A stretch of DNA of 64,000 nucleotides from Collinsella sp. (GCA_031295385.1 JAUMOL010000030.1:1-64000); one strand, 5' to 3'; numbered from the stretch's first letter, positions 41,646-51,296 are shown. Notes: generated by a model from the sequence alone, not told the origin. Translations and numbers: made by a program.

Positions 41646-43499
41646 TTACATCTGCTCGGGAGCGGAGACACCAACAAGGGTGAGCACCAGGGCGAGCGTT
41701 ACGCGGACGGCGTCGCAAGCGGCCAGACGGGCGCGCGAAAGCTCGGGGTCGACGGGACGGCCCTCGCTCGGCAGCACCTGGCAGGCAGCGTAGAAGCTGT
41801 GGAAGTCGCCGGCGAGTTCCTCGGCAAAGTGCGTCAGACGGAACGGGGCGCGGTCGCGAGCGCAGCTGGCGATGAGGTCGGTGAGCTCATTGAGCTTACG
41901 CGAAAGGGCGAGCTCGGTCGGGTCGGTCAGCAGCGAGTAATCGACGTTCTCACCGATGGCCTTGGCGGCGACGGCCTTCATGCCCATCTCGTCAGCCTGC
42001 TCGGGCGTAACGTCGGCGGCACGGCGCAGAATGGAGCACACGCGGGCGTGAGCGTACTGCACGTAGTACACCGGGTTGGAGTTGTCGCGCTTCTTGACGG
42101 CCTCGATATCGAAGTCGACCATCTGGTTGGAGCTCTTGGAGATGAGCGTGTAGCGAGCGGCATCGGAGCCGACCTCGTCGACGAGTTCCTGCAGGGTCAC
42201 CATGGTGCCCTTGCGCTTGGACATACGGACGGGCTTGCCGTTACGCAGCAGGTTGACGAGCTGGCCCAGCAGAACCTCAAACTTGCCGGGGTAACCCAGA
42301 GCGTCGCAGACGCAGCGGACACGCTCGATGTAGCCGTGGTGGTCGGCGCCCCAGATGTCGATGACGTGGTCGACGCGCTGGAACTTATCCCAGTGATAGG
42401 CAACGTCGGAGGCGAAGTAGGTGTACTCGCCGTCGGACTTGATCAGGACGCGGTCCTTGTCATCGCCCAGGTCGGTGGAGCGGAACCACAGGGCGCCGTC
42501 CTTGGTGTAGAGATAGCCCATCTTGTCGAGCTTCTCAAAAGCGCGGTCGACGGCAGAGGTGCCGGCGGTCTCGCCCTCGGTGTCCTTCACGTACAGCGAA
42601 CGCTCGGAGTACCAACGATCGAAGTCGCAATTGACGGCGTGGCAGAGGTCGCGCATGTTGTCGACCATCTTCACATAGCCGCGCTCGCGGAAGCTCTCCA
42701 TGCGCTCCTGAGGATCGGCGTTGACCCACTTGTCGCCGTCAGTGCGCCAGAACTCGGCGGCCTCGTCGATAATGTAGTCGCCGCCATAGGAGTCCTTGCC
42801 AAGGGTCTCGGCAAAGTTATCCTGGTACGGATGGGTCTCGGGATGCTCGTCGTTCTCGTCGGCAACGAAGGCGTCGCGGTCGGCGATCAGCAGCTTGTGA
42901 GCCTCATCGATATCCACGCCCTGTTTGGCGATGATGTCGGCAAGCTGCATATAGCGCGTGCTGATGGAGTTGCCGAAGGTGTTCATCTGAGAGCCGTGGT
43001 CGTTGATGTAGAACTCACGCTGGATGTCGTAACCGGCGTGGTCCATAACGCGGCAAAGGGAGTCGCCCAGAGCGGCCCAGCGGCCATGGCCGATGTGCAT
43101 GGGGCCGACGGGGTTGGCGGAGACGAACTCGACCTGGGTCTTCAGGCCGCCACCGACGTTGGACTTAGCGAAGTCCATACCCTTCTCGCGAGCCTCGCCA
43201 AAGATGGCATTCTTGACGGCAACGGAGAGGTAGAAGTTGATGAAGCCGGGGCCTGCGATCTCGACCTTCTCGATCGCGGGGTCCTCGGGCATATGGGCAA
43301 CGATGGCCTCGGCGATCTTGCGCGGGGCGCAATGGGCCAGCTTGGCGGACTTCAGGGCCATGGTAGAGGTCCACTCGCCATGAGAAGTGTCAGCCGGTCG
43401 CTCGATAGCGCAATCGTCAAGTTCAAATGCGGAAAGGTCGCCGGCCTCCTGGGCCGCAGCAAGCGCAGCGCGTACCAGCTCTTCAATCTTCTCGGGCAT
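41646..43499 (-). CDS. argS: Arginyl-tRNA synthetase
   Basis: This is a 617-aa class I aminoacyl-tRNA synthetase charging tRNA-Arg. The ATG at 43499 has AAGGAGGATCT directly upstream; the frame is open to 43589 without a site. The HIGH motif is in NPVGPMHIGHGRW (about 135-138), and the KMSKS-region equivalent is VRMSKRKGTMV. The N-terminal additional domain ending in GPGFINFYL and the C-terminal anticodon-binding all-helical DALR domain are both present. Length is slightly above the usual 550-590. It is monocistronic. Confidence 0.97.
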   Translation of the reverse strand: MPEKIEELVRAALAAAQEAGDLSAFELDDCAIERPADTSHGEWTSTMALKSAKLAHCAPRKIAEAIVAHMPEDPAIEKVEIAGPGFINFYLSVAVKNAIFGEAREKGMDFAKSNVGGGLKTQVEFVSANPVGPMHIGHGRWAALGDSLCRVMDHAGYDIQREFYINDHGSQMNTFGNSISTRYMQLADIIAKQGVDIDEAHKLLIADRDAFVADENDEHPETHPYQDNFAETLGKDSYGGDYIIDEAAEFWRTDGDKWVNADPQERMESFRERGYVKMVDNMRDLCHAVNCDFDRWYSERSLYVKDTEGETAGTSAVDRAFEKLDKMGYLYTKDGALWFRSTDLGDDKDRVLIKSDGEYTYFASDVAYHWDKFQRVDHVIDIWGADHHGYIERVRCVCDALGYPGKFEVLLGQLVNLLRNGKPVRMSKRKGTMVTLQELVDEVGSDAARYTLISKSSNQMVDFDIEAVKKRDNSNPVYYVQYAHARVCSILRRAADVTPEQADEMGMKAVAAKAIGENVDYSLLTDPTELALSRKLNELTDLIASCARDRAPFRLTHFAEELAGDFHSFYAACQVLPSEGRPVDPELSRARLAACDAVRVTLALVLTLVGVSAPEQM

Positions 43500-43841
43500 A
43501 GATCCTCCTTGTGTTAAAGCCCCCGAGCTCTTGGTCACTCGTAGGGCAAAAGCCAGAGTTTGTAGCACTCTATCACAAGCGACGGGCACTGTCGCAGGGT
43601 AAAGCTAATAGATATTGCATATGCACAAAAATGACTACAGCTTGTATGGAGTCACTCAAAGATGCCGGTCTGCCTGCAGATTATGCAGGCGTTGAAAATG
43701 CGTAAAGGTGTGAATGAGCTGCGTCTGTTATCGAATACTCTTACCTATCAGAGTTGTGTGCTTTTCCTGCATAAAGTAACGGTTTGCGCACGTCAGCGTG
43801 TTATTCTAGACATACGTAAATTCGTATAAGTTGGAGGTAGC
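43500..43841. other. Divergent promoter region of argS and the CarD-like gene
   Basis: No gene is supported. A perfect GCCTGCA-N5-TGCAGGC hairpin lies at 43672-43690. TATTCT (43802-43807) is a possible -10 for the CarD-like gene, without a convincing -35. Confidence 0.4.
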
Positions 43842-44327
43842 ATGTTCTCAATCGGTCAACACGTCATTCATCCGGGCCAGGGAGTCTGCACCGTCGTCGG
43901 TTTTAGGGACGACACACCGCAGCCCATGCTGCTGCTCGAGACCAAGCAGGGACATGCGCAGACGATCCTCATGTACCCCGTGGCGCAGGCCGACCGTTTG
44001 CACGCCGCCATCTCGCAGCAAGATGCCGAGCACTTGCTGAGCCACTATGACGAGCTGGAGTGCGACACCTTTACCGAGCGCAACAGCTCGCTTGAAGAGA
44101 CGCACTTTAAGCAGCAGCTCAAACTGGGCGCGCCCGAGACGGTCCGCGTGGCAAAGACCATGATGCACCGCATTCGCCAGGCCGAGGAAGCTGATAAAAA
44201 ACCCAGCTCCTACTACATGCGCGTACTCAAGGAGGCCAAGCGCCGCTCCATCGAGGAGTTCGCCGTGGCCCTTGGCGTCACCGAAGAGGCCGCCGAAGCT
44301 CGCCTAGCCCAAGCCGCCCTCAACTAA
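43842..44327 (+). CDS. CarD-family transcriptional regulator
   Basis: This 161-aa protein starts at an ATG after TTGGAGGTAGC. Its N-terminal Tudor-like RNA-polymerase-interaction domain is clear (MFSIGQHVIHPGQGVCTVVG, about 1-60). In actinobacteria CarD binds the polymerase beta subunit and stabilises open promoter complexes, often at rRNA promoters. The C-terminal half is helical (about 75-161) and ends in Ala-rich helices. This is the usual CarD size. The promoter is presumably its own in the divergent gap. It is followed by the hairpin repeat at 44341. Confidence 0.9.
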   Translation: MFSIGQHVIHPGQGVCTVVGFRDDTPQPMLLLETKQGHAQTILMYPVAQADRLHAAISQQDAEHLLSHYDELECDTFTERNSSLEETHFKQQLKLGAPETVRVAKTMMHRIRQAEEADKKPSSYYMRVLKEAKRRSIEEFAVALGVTEEAAEARLAQAALN

Positions 44328-44340
44328 CCCATCCGCGCCA

Positions 44341-44381
44341 AAAACCACCACAAAGGGGACAGGCACCTTTGTGGTGGTTTT
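44341..44381. repeat. ACCACC hairpin repeat, copy 1
   Basis: The 16-bp arms (AAAACCACCACAAAGG / CCTTTGTGGTGGTTTT) are perfect, with loop GGACAGGCA. The GC-poor ends give a T run on both strands, so it can work as a bidirectional terminator; it lies 13 bp after the CarD-like gene. Confidence 0.9.
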
Positions 44382-44435
44382 CTTGTTCTAGTAGTATTCA
44401 TTCTTATCGATACCCACGAGCACAAGGAGTCTCTT

Positions 44436-45035
44436 ATGGCAGAGCCGCTTACCGCCGGAATCACCCGCGACCGCGCGTTCGAACTGCTCAACGAGCATAA
44501 CAGGGACCCGTTCCACATCACCCATGGCGAGACGGTCGAGGGCACTATGCGCTACTTTGCGCGCGAGTTCGACCCCGAGAACGAGGAGTTTTGGGGCATC
44601 GTCGGTCTGCTGCACGACCTGGATTGGGAGGAGCATGAGGACGATCCCGTGAACCACACCATCTATGCTGCAGAGATTCTTGAGGGCGAAGGTGCGTCTC
44701 CCGAGCTCATTCGCGCCATCCAGACGCACACGTCGGACTTCAACACCTCGCTGCCCAAGCCCGAGCTGCAGATGGAAAAGATCCTGTTTGCCTGCGATGA
44801 GCTCACCGGCCTGATCGGCGCTGCAGTCATCATGCGCCCGAGCAAGAGCGTTATGGACTTTACGACCAAGTCGCTCAAGAAGAAGTTCAAGGACAAGCGC
44901 TTTGCCGCCGGCTGCTCGCGCGACGTGATTTCGCAGGGCGCCGAGATGCTGGGCTGGGAGCTCCCCGAGCTCTTTGACCGCACCATCGCGGCCATGCAGT
45001 CCTTCGCCCCCGACCGCGATACCTTCCAGGCCTAA
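44436..45035 (+). CDS. HD-domain phosphohydrolase
   Basis: This 199-aa cytosolic protein starts at an ATG after AAGGAGTCTC. The HD signature is GLLHDLDWEEH (about 57-67), preceded by HITHGETVEG whose His is a further metal-ligand candidate, and followed by IQTHTSDF. HD proteins of this small type cleave nucleotides or related phosphate esters with a divalent metal. The true substrate is unknown; several relatives are annotated as hydrolases near tRNA or nucleotide genes. It is flanked on both sides by copies of the ACCACC hairpin repeat. Confidence 0.82.
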   Translation: MAEPLTAGITRDRAFELLNEHNRDPFHITHGETVEGTMRYFAREFDPENEEFWGIVGLLHDLDWEEHEDDPVNHTIYAAEILEGEGASPELIRAIQTHTSDFNTSLPKPELQMEKILFACDELTGLIGAAVIMRPSKSVMDFTTKSLKKKFKDKRFAAGCSRDVISQGAEMLGWELPELFDRTIAAMQSFAPDRDTFQA

Positions 45036-45050
45036 CCGCCCACGCCACCT

Positions 45051-45091
45051 AAAACCACCACAAAGGGGACAGGCACCTTTGTGGTGGTTTT
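45051..45091. repeat. ACCACC hairpin repeat, copy 2
   Basis: This is identical in arms and loop to copy 1. It lies between the convergent HD-domain and proA genes, so it can terminate both. Confidence 0.9.
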
Positions 45092-45105
45092 CGTTTACGA
45101 GGGGT

Positions 45106-46392
45106 TTAGGGGCGGACCTGGCCGGTGCCGCGGAGCTTGTATTTGTAGGTGGTGAGGGCCTCGGCAGCAAAGGGGCCGCGGGCGTGGAGCTTTTGGGTCG
45201 AGATGCCGATCTCGGCGCCCAGGCCAAACTCGCCGCCGTCGGTGAAGCGCGTGCTGGCGTTGGCGTACACGGCCGAGGCATCGACCGCATCCAGGAAGCG
45301 CTCGCAAGCATCCGTGTCCTCGGCAACGATGGCCTCGGAGTGCATCGTGCCGTAGCGGTTGATGTGTGCGATGGCCTCGTCCTCGTTTGCCACGACCTTC
45401 ACGCTCATCTCGAGCGCCAGGTACTCGCGACCCCAGTCCTCCTCAGTCGCGGCAACGTAGCCATCACCCTCGGCAAGCCCGGCATCGGCGCATGCGGCGC
45501 AGGTTGCCTCGTCGCCGTGAATGAGCACGCCGTGGTCATGCAGCACGGTCACGACCGCGGGCAAAAACGCATCGGCCACAGCACGGTCGACCAGCAGCGA
45601 CTCGGCGGCATTGCACACGCCTACGCGCTGGGTCTTGGCATTAACGATAATGTTGAGCGCCTTATCAAAGTCGGCGGATTCATGCACGTAGATGTGGCAG
45701 TTGCCCGTGCCCGTCTCGATCACCGGCACAAGCGACTCGCGCACGCAGCGCTGAATCAGGCCCGCACCGCCGCGCGGAATGAGTACGTCGACAATGCCGC
45801 GGAGCTTCATGAGCTCGCCAGTGGCCTCGCGGTCGGTGGACTCGATCATCGACACGGCCTCACGCGGGAAGCCCTTGGCCTCGAGCGCATCGGCCAGCAG
45901 CTCGGCGATCATGGCACACGAGTGATAGGCCAGCGAGCCGCCGCGCAGAATGCAGGCGTTGCCGGTGCGGATGCAGATGCCCGCGGCGTCGGCCGTCACG
46001 TTGGGGCGCGCCTCGTAGACCATGGCGACCAGGCCCAGCGGCACACTCACACGGGTCAGGTCCACGCCGCTTGCAAGCACGCGGTGGTCGAGCACGCGGC
46101 CCACGGGATCGGGCAGCTCGGCGAGCTTTTCCAGGCCGGCGGCCATGCCCTCGACGCGCTCGGGCGTCAGCAGCAGACGATCGAGCAGTCCGGCCGAGGT
46201 ACCCGCATCGCGCGCGGCGGACATATCGAGCTCGTTAGCGGCGACGATGGAGTCGACACCGTTGCGCAGCGCTGCGGCCATGGCGCGCACGGCCTCCTGG
46301 CGCTGTTCATCGCTCGCCGTGGCAAGCGAGGCCGACGCTGCCTTGGCGGCAACGGCAAGATCGTGGACATACGTGGCTATATCGACCGACAT
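45106..46392 (-). CDS. proA: Glutamate-5-semialdehyde dehydrogenase
   Basis: This 428-aa NADPH-dependent enzyme reduces glutamyl-5-phosphate to the semialdehyde in proline synthesis. The start ATG follows GAAAGGGCC. The aldehyde-dehydrogenase-type fold is recognisable, with PLGLVAMVYEARPNVT (cofactor region), ILRGGSLAYHS and the catalytic Cys in RVGVCNAAES. The length is typical. ProB, the kinase of the preceding step, lies 1.6 kb away on the same strand, but an opposite-strand hydrolase gene separates the two, so they are not one operon as in many bacteria. Confidence 0.96.
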   Translation of the reverse strand: MSVDIATYVHDLAVAAKAASASLATASDEQRQEAVRAMAAALRNGVDSIVAANELDMSAARDAGTSAGLLDRLLLTPERVEGMAAGLEKLAELPDPVGRVLDHRVLASGVDLTRVSVPLGLVAMVYEARPNVTADAAGICIRTGNACILRGGSLAYHSCAMIAELLADALEAKGFPREAVSMIESTDREATGELMKLRGIVDVLIPRGGAGLIQRCVRESLVPVIETGTGNCHIYVHESADFDKALNIIVNAKTQRVGVCNAAESLLVDRAVADAFLPAVVTVLHDHGVLIHGDEATCAACADAGLAEGDGYVAATEEDWGREYLALEMSVKVVANEDEAIAHINRYGTMHSEAIVAEDTDACERFLDAVDASAVYANASTRFTDGGEFGLGAEIGISTQKLHARGPFAAEALTTYKYKLRGTGQVRP

Positions 46393-46504
46393 GGGCGGCC
46401 CTTTCTCCTAGAAGTTTGCAACCATGGTAGCCGATTTGCGCATGGCCTCGCCCGCGGCGGTAGAATTGGTCAACCCGAAACACCGCAACGAACGGAAGAC
46501 TCAC

Positions 46505-47923
46505 ATGGCCCTCATCACTTCGTACCACGTCCCCGGCCTTTACGTCGAGGACCACAGCATCGACGTCCCCCTTGACTGGCGCGGCCTGGAGCCGATGCTC
46601 CTGGCCGTCGGCAGTACCATGCGCCGCGGCGCTATGCCGGCACCAATCGCCGGCGCGCCCGAGAGCATCAAGCTCTTCTACCGCGTGGTTAGCGCGCCCG
46701 ACCGCATCAACGACGATCTGCCGCTGCTCCTGTTTTTGCAGGGCGGCCCCGGCGGCGAGAGCCCACGTCCGCTGTCGCCCACAAGCGACGGCTGGATCGA
46801 GGAGGCCGTCAAGCACTTCCGCGTGGTCCTTCCCGACCAGCGCGGCACCGGACGCAGTAGCTGCGTGGACGGACGCACGATCAAGGCACTGGGTGATCGC
46901 GCAACGGCCGCCGGCGCCGATACAGCACGCTCGCAGGCGGACTTCCTCAAGCGCCACCTCGCCAGCTCCATCGTGCGCGATTTTGAGTACCTGCGCCTAG
47001 TGGGCTTTGGCGGCAAGCCGTGGGTCACGCTCGGCCAAAGCTACGGCGGTTTTTTGACGCTGAGCTACCTGTCGCTCTTCCCCGAGGGCGTGGCGGCGAG
47101 CTTTACCTGCGGCGGCATCCCCCACATACCGGCGAGCGCAAGCGAGGTCTACGCGCACACCTTCCCGCGCATGGCCGCCAAGACGCAGCAGTATTACAAC
47201 CGCTACCCCGCCGACATCGAGCGCGTGGCAGCCCTTGCCGATGCGCTCGAGGCACAGAAGCCCGTGCTGCCCGACGGCTCGCCGATGACGGTCGAGCGCC
47301 TACAGCTCATGGGCAGCGACTTTGGCATGAAGCCGAGCTTTGAGCGCATGCATTGGACTATCGATCACGCTTTTGTTACTGGCGACGGTACGCTGAGCTG
47401 CGGCTCCTCGGTATCCGACAGCTTTTTGATGCGCGCCTTCGAGCGCACCAACACACGCACGAACCCGCTGTACTGGACACTGCAGGAGTTTATCTACGCC
47501 GACGGCGACACCATGCCCATTCGCTGGGCCGCAGCAGAGGAGAAGGCCCATCGTGCCGAGTTCGACACACTCGCGCGCCCGCTCATGTTTACCGGCGAGG
47601 CTATGTTCCCGTGGATGTTCGAGCAGATGCCCGAGCTCAAGCCCTTCAAGCCCGCCATGGACCTGCTGATGGAAGACACCAGATGGGACAAGATCTACGA
47701 CCCGCAACGCCTGGCCTGCAACGAGGTGCCGCTCCAGGCCGCGGTGTATTTCGACGACATGTACGTGGATTCGGGCCTGCAGCTTGATACGCTCAGCCGC
47801 GTGGGCAACTCGCATGCCTGGGTGACCAACGAGTTCGAGCACGACGGCCTGCACGGCAGCGTGGTGTTCAAGCACCTCTTCGACGAAGCCCTCAACCGCG
47901 GAGACCTGCGCCGGATCTTCTAG
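46505..47923 (+). CDS. Alpha/beta-hydrolase, proline iminopeptidase-like (S33)
   Basis: This 472-aa cytosolic hydrolase starts at the ATG at 46505 preceded by GGAAG; the frame is open to 46424. The oxyanion segment reads FLQGGPGGESPRP (usual HGGPG) and the nucleophile elbow is GQSYGGFLTLSY. The His of the triad is probably in SHAWVTNEFEHDGLHGS near the C-terminus. Peptidase family S33 members remove N-terminal proline from peptides. Placement between proA and proB, although on the other strand, would fit a proline-supply theme, but that is circumstantial. Confidence 0.87.
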   Translation: MALITSYHVPGLYVEDHSIDVPLDWRGLEPMLLAVGSTMRRGAMPAPIAGAPESIKLFYRVVSAPDRINDDLPLLLFLQGGPGGESPRPLSPTSDGWIEEAVKHFRVVLPDQRGTGRSSCVDGRTIKALGDRATAAGADTARSQADFLKRHLASSIVRDFEYLRLVGFGGKPWVTLGQSYGGFLTLSYLSLFPEGVAASFTCGGIPHIPASASEVYAHTFPRMAAKTQQYYNRYPADIERVAALADALEAQKPVLPDGSPMTVERLQLMGSDFGMKPSFERMHWTIDHAFVTGDGTLSCGSSVSDSFLMRAFERTNTRTNPLYWTLQEFIYADGDTMPIRWAAAEEKAHRAEFDTLARPLMFTGEAMFPWMFEQMPELKPFKPAMDLLMEDTRWDKIYDPQRLACNEVPLQAAVYFDDMYVDSGLQLDTLSRVGNSHAWVTNEFEHDGLHGSVVFKHLFDEALNRGDLRRIF

Positions 47924-47941
47924 CAAAGGGGTGTCCCCACC

Positions 47942-47977
47942 TGCCGGCACAAAAGGAACGTCCCCAAGTGCCGGCAC
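47942..47977. repeat. TGCCGGCAC repeat pair
   Basis: Two copies of TGCCGGCAC (47942-47950 and 47969-47977) flank an AAGGAACGTCCCC segment. The same units occur at 60640-60700. This looks like a second REP-type repeat class. Confidence 0.7.
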
Positions 47978-47980
47978 GAG

Positions 47981-48020
47981 AAAGACAGCGCTGCGGGAAA
48001 CGATCCGCAGCGCTGTCTTT
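47981..48020. terminator. Bidirectional terminator between the S33 hydrolase and proB genes
   Basis: A perfect 16-bp stem (AAAGACAGCGCTGCGG / CCGCAGCGCTGTCTTT) with an 8-base loop lies between the two convergent genes. Confidence 0.88.
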
Positions 48021-48022
48021 CT

Positions 48023-49150
48023 TTATGCAAATACGATCAAGTTATCCCTGTGTATCGCCGGCTTCTCGGCCAGGTTAGCGAGCAGGCGGTTGCTGGCGAT
48101 CTGGTCCTGGCGGCGGCCGGCAGCAAGTTCCAGCACGTCCGAATCGGCCTCGGCGATACCGCGGGCGACGACCATACCGCTCGGATCGCACACATCGAGC
48201 ACATCGCCCTCGGCAAACTGGCCATCGACCTCGCGAATACCCACCGCAAGCAAGGAAGAGCCACGGCTGACCAGCGCCTTCGCGGCGCCGTCATCGACCG
48301 TTACCGAGCCATGCGCCTTGTCACCCAGCGCGATCCACAGTTTGCGCGGCGCAATGTCCAGGCGCTCCGCCGGCGGATCGAACAGGGTTCCCACGCTCTC
48401 GCCGCGGGCGAGGCGCACGAGCGCATCGGGCTCCTCGCCCGAGCAAATCACGCTCTGAATGCCCGCCGTCATCAGGATGCGGCTCGCGCGAATCTTGGTG
48501 ATCATGCCGCCCGTGCCCACCGAGGTCGAAGAATCGCCCGCCGAGGCGATAATCTTGGCATCGATCTTATGCACGACCGGGACGAACTCGGCCGTGGGGT
48601 CCTCGTGCGGATTGGCGGTATAGAGGCCATCGATGTCCGAGAGCGTCACGCACAGATCGGCAGAAACCAGGCAGCTCACAAGCGCCGCCAGCGTGTCGTT
48701 GTCGCCAAACTTAATCTCATCAACGGTAACGGTATCGTTCTCGTTGACGACCGGCACCACGCCAAGCTCCACGAGGCGCAGCAGGGCGTCGCGCGCGTGC
48801 AGGTAAGACGTGCGGCGGGCCGTATCGTGGCGCGTGAGCAGCACGAGCGAGGTGAGCAGGTCGCGCGCATGGAACTCCTCGTCGTAGGCCGACGAGATGA
48901 TGCACTGACCAGCCGAGGCGCAAGCCTGCAGGCTCGGCAGGTCGCCGACCGGCTTGCGGTCGAAGCCCAGCACGGGATAGCCGCAGGCGATAGCGCCCGA
49001 GCTCACCACGACCAGACGCCAGCCGAGCTTGCGCAGGGCTGCGGCCTGATCGGCAAGCCCGCCGATAAAGGAGCGGTTGACCTTGCCATCGGCGCCCACA
49101 ACCGTGGACGAACCGATCTTTACCACCATCGTTTTATAAGAAGTCGTCAT
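48023..49150 (-). CDS. proB: Glutamate 5-kinase with PUA domain
   Basis: This 375-aa enzyme phosphorylates L-glutamate with ATP, the first step of proline synthesis, and is normally feedback-inhibited by proline. The amino-acid kinase domain (about 1-260) begins TMVVKIGSSTVVG, then VVVSSGAIACG, PVVNENDTV and GTGGMITKI. The C-terminal PUA domain (about 280-365) has LWIALGDKAHGSVTVDDGA. Start is the ATG at 49150; no strong ribosome site is seen, and an in-frame ATG at 49129 is an alternative. It follows pncB by 79 bp on the same strand. Confidence 0.95.
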   Translation of the reverse strand: MTTSYKTMVVKIGSSTVVGADGKVNRSFIGGLADQAAALRKLGWRLVVVSSGAIACGYPVLGFDRKPVGDLPSLQACASAGQCIISSAYDEEFHARDLLTSLVLLTRHDTARRTSYLHARDALLRLVELGVVPVVNENDTVTVDEIKFGDNDTLAALVSCLVSADLCVTLSDIDGLYTANPHEDPTAEFVPVVHKIDAKIIASAGDSSTSVGTGGMITKIRASRILMTAGIQSVICSGEEPDALVRLARGESVGTLFDPPAERLDIAPRKLWIALGDKAHGSVTVDDGAAKALVSRGSSLLAVGIREVDGQFAEGDVLDVCDPSGMVVARGIAEADSDVLELAAGRRQDQIASNRLLANLAEKPAIHRDNLIVFA

Positions 49151-49229
49151 ACGTCAAACCAATCAACTGTTCAGCGAACGGCCGAGCTGGCGGCCAAGGA
49201 AGCGTGACTCGCCCCTACCGCCCAAGAAA

Positions 49230-50735
49230 TTAGTGAGCCCAGGGAAAGGCAGAAGCCGCGGCCATGTTCTTGCGCACGAGCTCGTCGCGCACCTGAGCCA
49301 GGCCCTGCTCCATGCCCACCACATAGGTCTGCGGGTACAGGAAGCGCTTGAAAGCTGCGTCCAGATGATCGAGCGCCCAAGCACAGCGCTCGCGCGCGTC
49401 CTGGATGCTCTCACGCGGAGCCACCGCACTGCCATCGCGCACGATCGGCACCAGCAGCTCGCGATACTCAAGTTCGGACACGTCGGTCACCAGGGCGGCA
49501 TCATTCACGGCCACGAGGGTATTGCCGCGCGCGGCGCCCTCCCCCGCCAGATGGTCCTCGTCGTAGATCATGTCGCAGACCGGGCCGCCAAAGCCGTCGT
49601 AATAACGGCGCACGCGTTGCACACCCGGGATCGTGCGCTTGTAGGGCTGCTCGGAGAGCTTGACCACCGGCGTCCATGGATCTGCCTCGCTCGCACGGCG
49701 GGCGGAAAGCTTGTACACGCCACCCAGCGCCGGCTGGTCATAGCAGGTCGCAAGCTTGGTACCCACGCCAAAGCTGTCGATGGGCGCGCCCTGGTCGAGC
49801 AGCGACTGAATCGTGTACTCATCCAGATCGTTAGAAACCGAGATCCCCACATAGGGCAGGCCCTCGGCATCAAAACGGCCGCGAACATACTTGGAGAGCT
49901 TGGCGAGGTCGCCGGAGTCAATGCGAATGGCCGACAAGCGCTCGCCCACCGCTTCCATCTCCTTGGCAACCGTAATGGCATGTTCACAGCCCTCGCGCAC
50001 GTCATAGGTGTCGATGAGCAGCGTGCAGTTCTTGGGGCTCGATTTGGCAAAGGCACGGAAGGCCTCGAGCTCGGAATCGAAGCTCATCACCCAGCTGTGA
50101 GCATGCGTGCCAAAGACGGGAATACCGTAGCGGCGGCCGGCGAGCACATTGGACGTAGAGGAGCAGCCGGCAACGTAGCTCGCGCGCGCAACGGCCAGGC
50201 CGCCATCGGGACCCTGGGCGCGACGCAGGCCAAACTCCGCCACAGGGCGACCGTCGGCGGCGAGCACCACGCGCGCCGTCTTGGTGGCGACAAGCGTCTG
50301 GAACCCGACGATGTTGAGCAGCGCCGTCTCGAGCAGCTGGCACTCCAGCGCGGGGCCGGTGACGCGCACCATGGGCTCGCGCGGAAAGACGAGCTCGCCC
50401 TCGGGCACGGCGTCGATGTTTACATGCGCACGAAAATCGCGCAGGTAGTCGAGGAATCCAGACTTGAACATCGCACCGCCAGCAGGGGCCTCAAGCGATG
50501 CGAGGTAGTCGATGTCCTCGGGCGTAAAGCGCAGATTCTCGACCAGCTCGGGCAGCTCGGCGGTGCCGCACATGACGGCATAGGCGCTGCCAAAGGGATG
50601 GTCGCGGTAAAACGCGGTAAAACAACCCTGCTCATTGGCCTTGCCGCTCTCCCACAGGCCCTGGGCCATAGTGAGCTCGTACAGATCGGTGAGCATTGCG
50701 ATGTCGGTGGGATGAGAGATGTCGGTCAAAGCCAT
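49230..50735 (-). CDS. pncB: Nicotinate phosphoribosyltransferase
   Basis: This 501-aa enzyme of the NAD salvage pathway joins nicotinate with PRPP and is stimulated by ATP. The start ATG follows GAAAGGTCG. Family signatures are LTDLYELTMAQ at the N-terminus, FGLRRAQGPDGG, GTHAHSWVMSF (with the His that is phosphorylated in characterised enzymes), and IRIDSGDLAKLS. The size fits the long bacterial form. It is the upstream partner of proB in a likely two-gene transcript. The NadB-like gene at 31796 could offer a de novo route, but nadA and nadC are not in the window. Confidence 0.95.
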   Translation of the reverse strand: MALTDISHPTDIAMLTDLYELTMAQGLWESGKANEQGCFTAFYRDHPFGSAYAVMCGTAELPELVENLRFTPEDIDYLASLEAPAGGAMFKSGFLDYLRDFRAHVNIDAVPEGELVFPREPMVRVTGPALECQLLETALLNIVGFQTLVATKTARVVLAADGRPVAEFGLRRAQGPDGGLAVARASYVAGCSSTSNVLAGRRYGIPVFGTHAHSWVMSFDSELEAFRAFAKSSPKNCTLLIDTYDVREGCEHAITVAKEMEAVGERLSAIRIDSGDLAKLSKYVRGRFDAEGLPYVGISVSNDLDEYTIQSLLDQGAPIDSFGVGTKLATCYDQPALGGVYKLSARRASEADPWTPVVKLSEQPYKRTIPGVQRVRRYYDGFGGPVCDMIYDEDHLAGEGAARGNTLVAVNDAALVTDVSELEYRELLVPIVRDGSAVAPRESIQDARERCAWALDHLDAAFKRFLYPQTYVVGMEQGLAQVRDELVRKNMAAASAFPWAH

Positions 50736-50819
50736 GGGGCGACCTTTCGGATGTGTGGTGCAGAATTTGAGGGTTGGACGAGAGCAGAGGATGCGGACAT
50801 GACGCCCGATGCAAATCGG

Positions 50820-51278
50820 TTAGAGCAGGCCCATGCTGGTCAGGATCGTGTAGCCCATAAAGATGACAAACGCGATGAGGGCAAGGACAATGATGATTTT
50901 TTGAGCCGGCGCCATGCCAGGGATCTCGTTCTCGCCCGTAGGCTCCTTGGAGGTAACCATGCGCTGGGCAAAGGTCATCTCGTCACGACTCGGCTTAGGC
51001 TCGACGGACTTGGGACGAGCGGCCTTTTTAGGCTGAGGTTTGGGCGCGGCAGGTGCAGGCTTCGCAGCAGCGGGCTTGGGTGCGGGCGCGGGCGCCGATG
51101 CGGATGCGGCGTTCGCGGCGGCCTCCTCGGCCTTCGCACGCTCGGCACGCAGGACAGCCAGCTCCTCACGCTCGCGACGGGCCTCTTCACGAGCCTCGCG
51201 GCGGGCCTTCTCGGCGCGGAGCTCTTCCAACTCAGCGCGCTCCTCGTCGGACAATGGTTGGGACTCAAGCTCGGCCAT
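50820..51278 (-). CDS. Small tail-anchored protein with coiled coil and Ala/Pro/Lys-rich linker
   Basis: This 152-aa protein of unknown function starts at the ATG at 51278 after AAAGGGCTG. Residues about 8-58 are a charged coiled coil (EERAELEELRAEKARREARE), about 60-100 an Ala/Pro/Lys-rich linker, and about 125-148 a single transmembrane helix (KIIIVLALIAFVIFMGYTI) that almost ends the protein. That makes it tail-anchored, with its bulk in the cytosol. The promoter must lie near the end of tRNA-Ala and its terminator. No homologue is recognised. Confidence 0.75.
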   Translation of the reverse strand: MAELESQPLSDEERAELEELRAEKARREAREEARREREELAVLRAERAKAEEAAANAASASAPAPAPKPAAAKPAPAAPKPQPKKAARPKSVEPKPSRDEMTFAQRMVTSKEPTGENEIPGMAPAQKIIIVLALIAFVIFMGYTILTSMGLL

Positions 51279-51296
51279 GGTACAGCCCTTTCTTTT

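Noticed and set aside
41634..43517. Open frame of 627 codons on the plus strand
   Set aside because: It is antisense to argS, which has all synthetase motifs.
45106..49150. A proBA operon
   Set aside because: An opposite-strand hydrolase gene and a strong bidirectional terminator lie between proB and proA.
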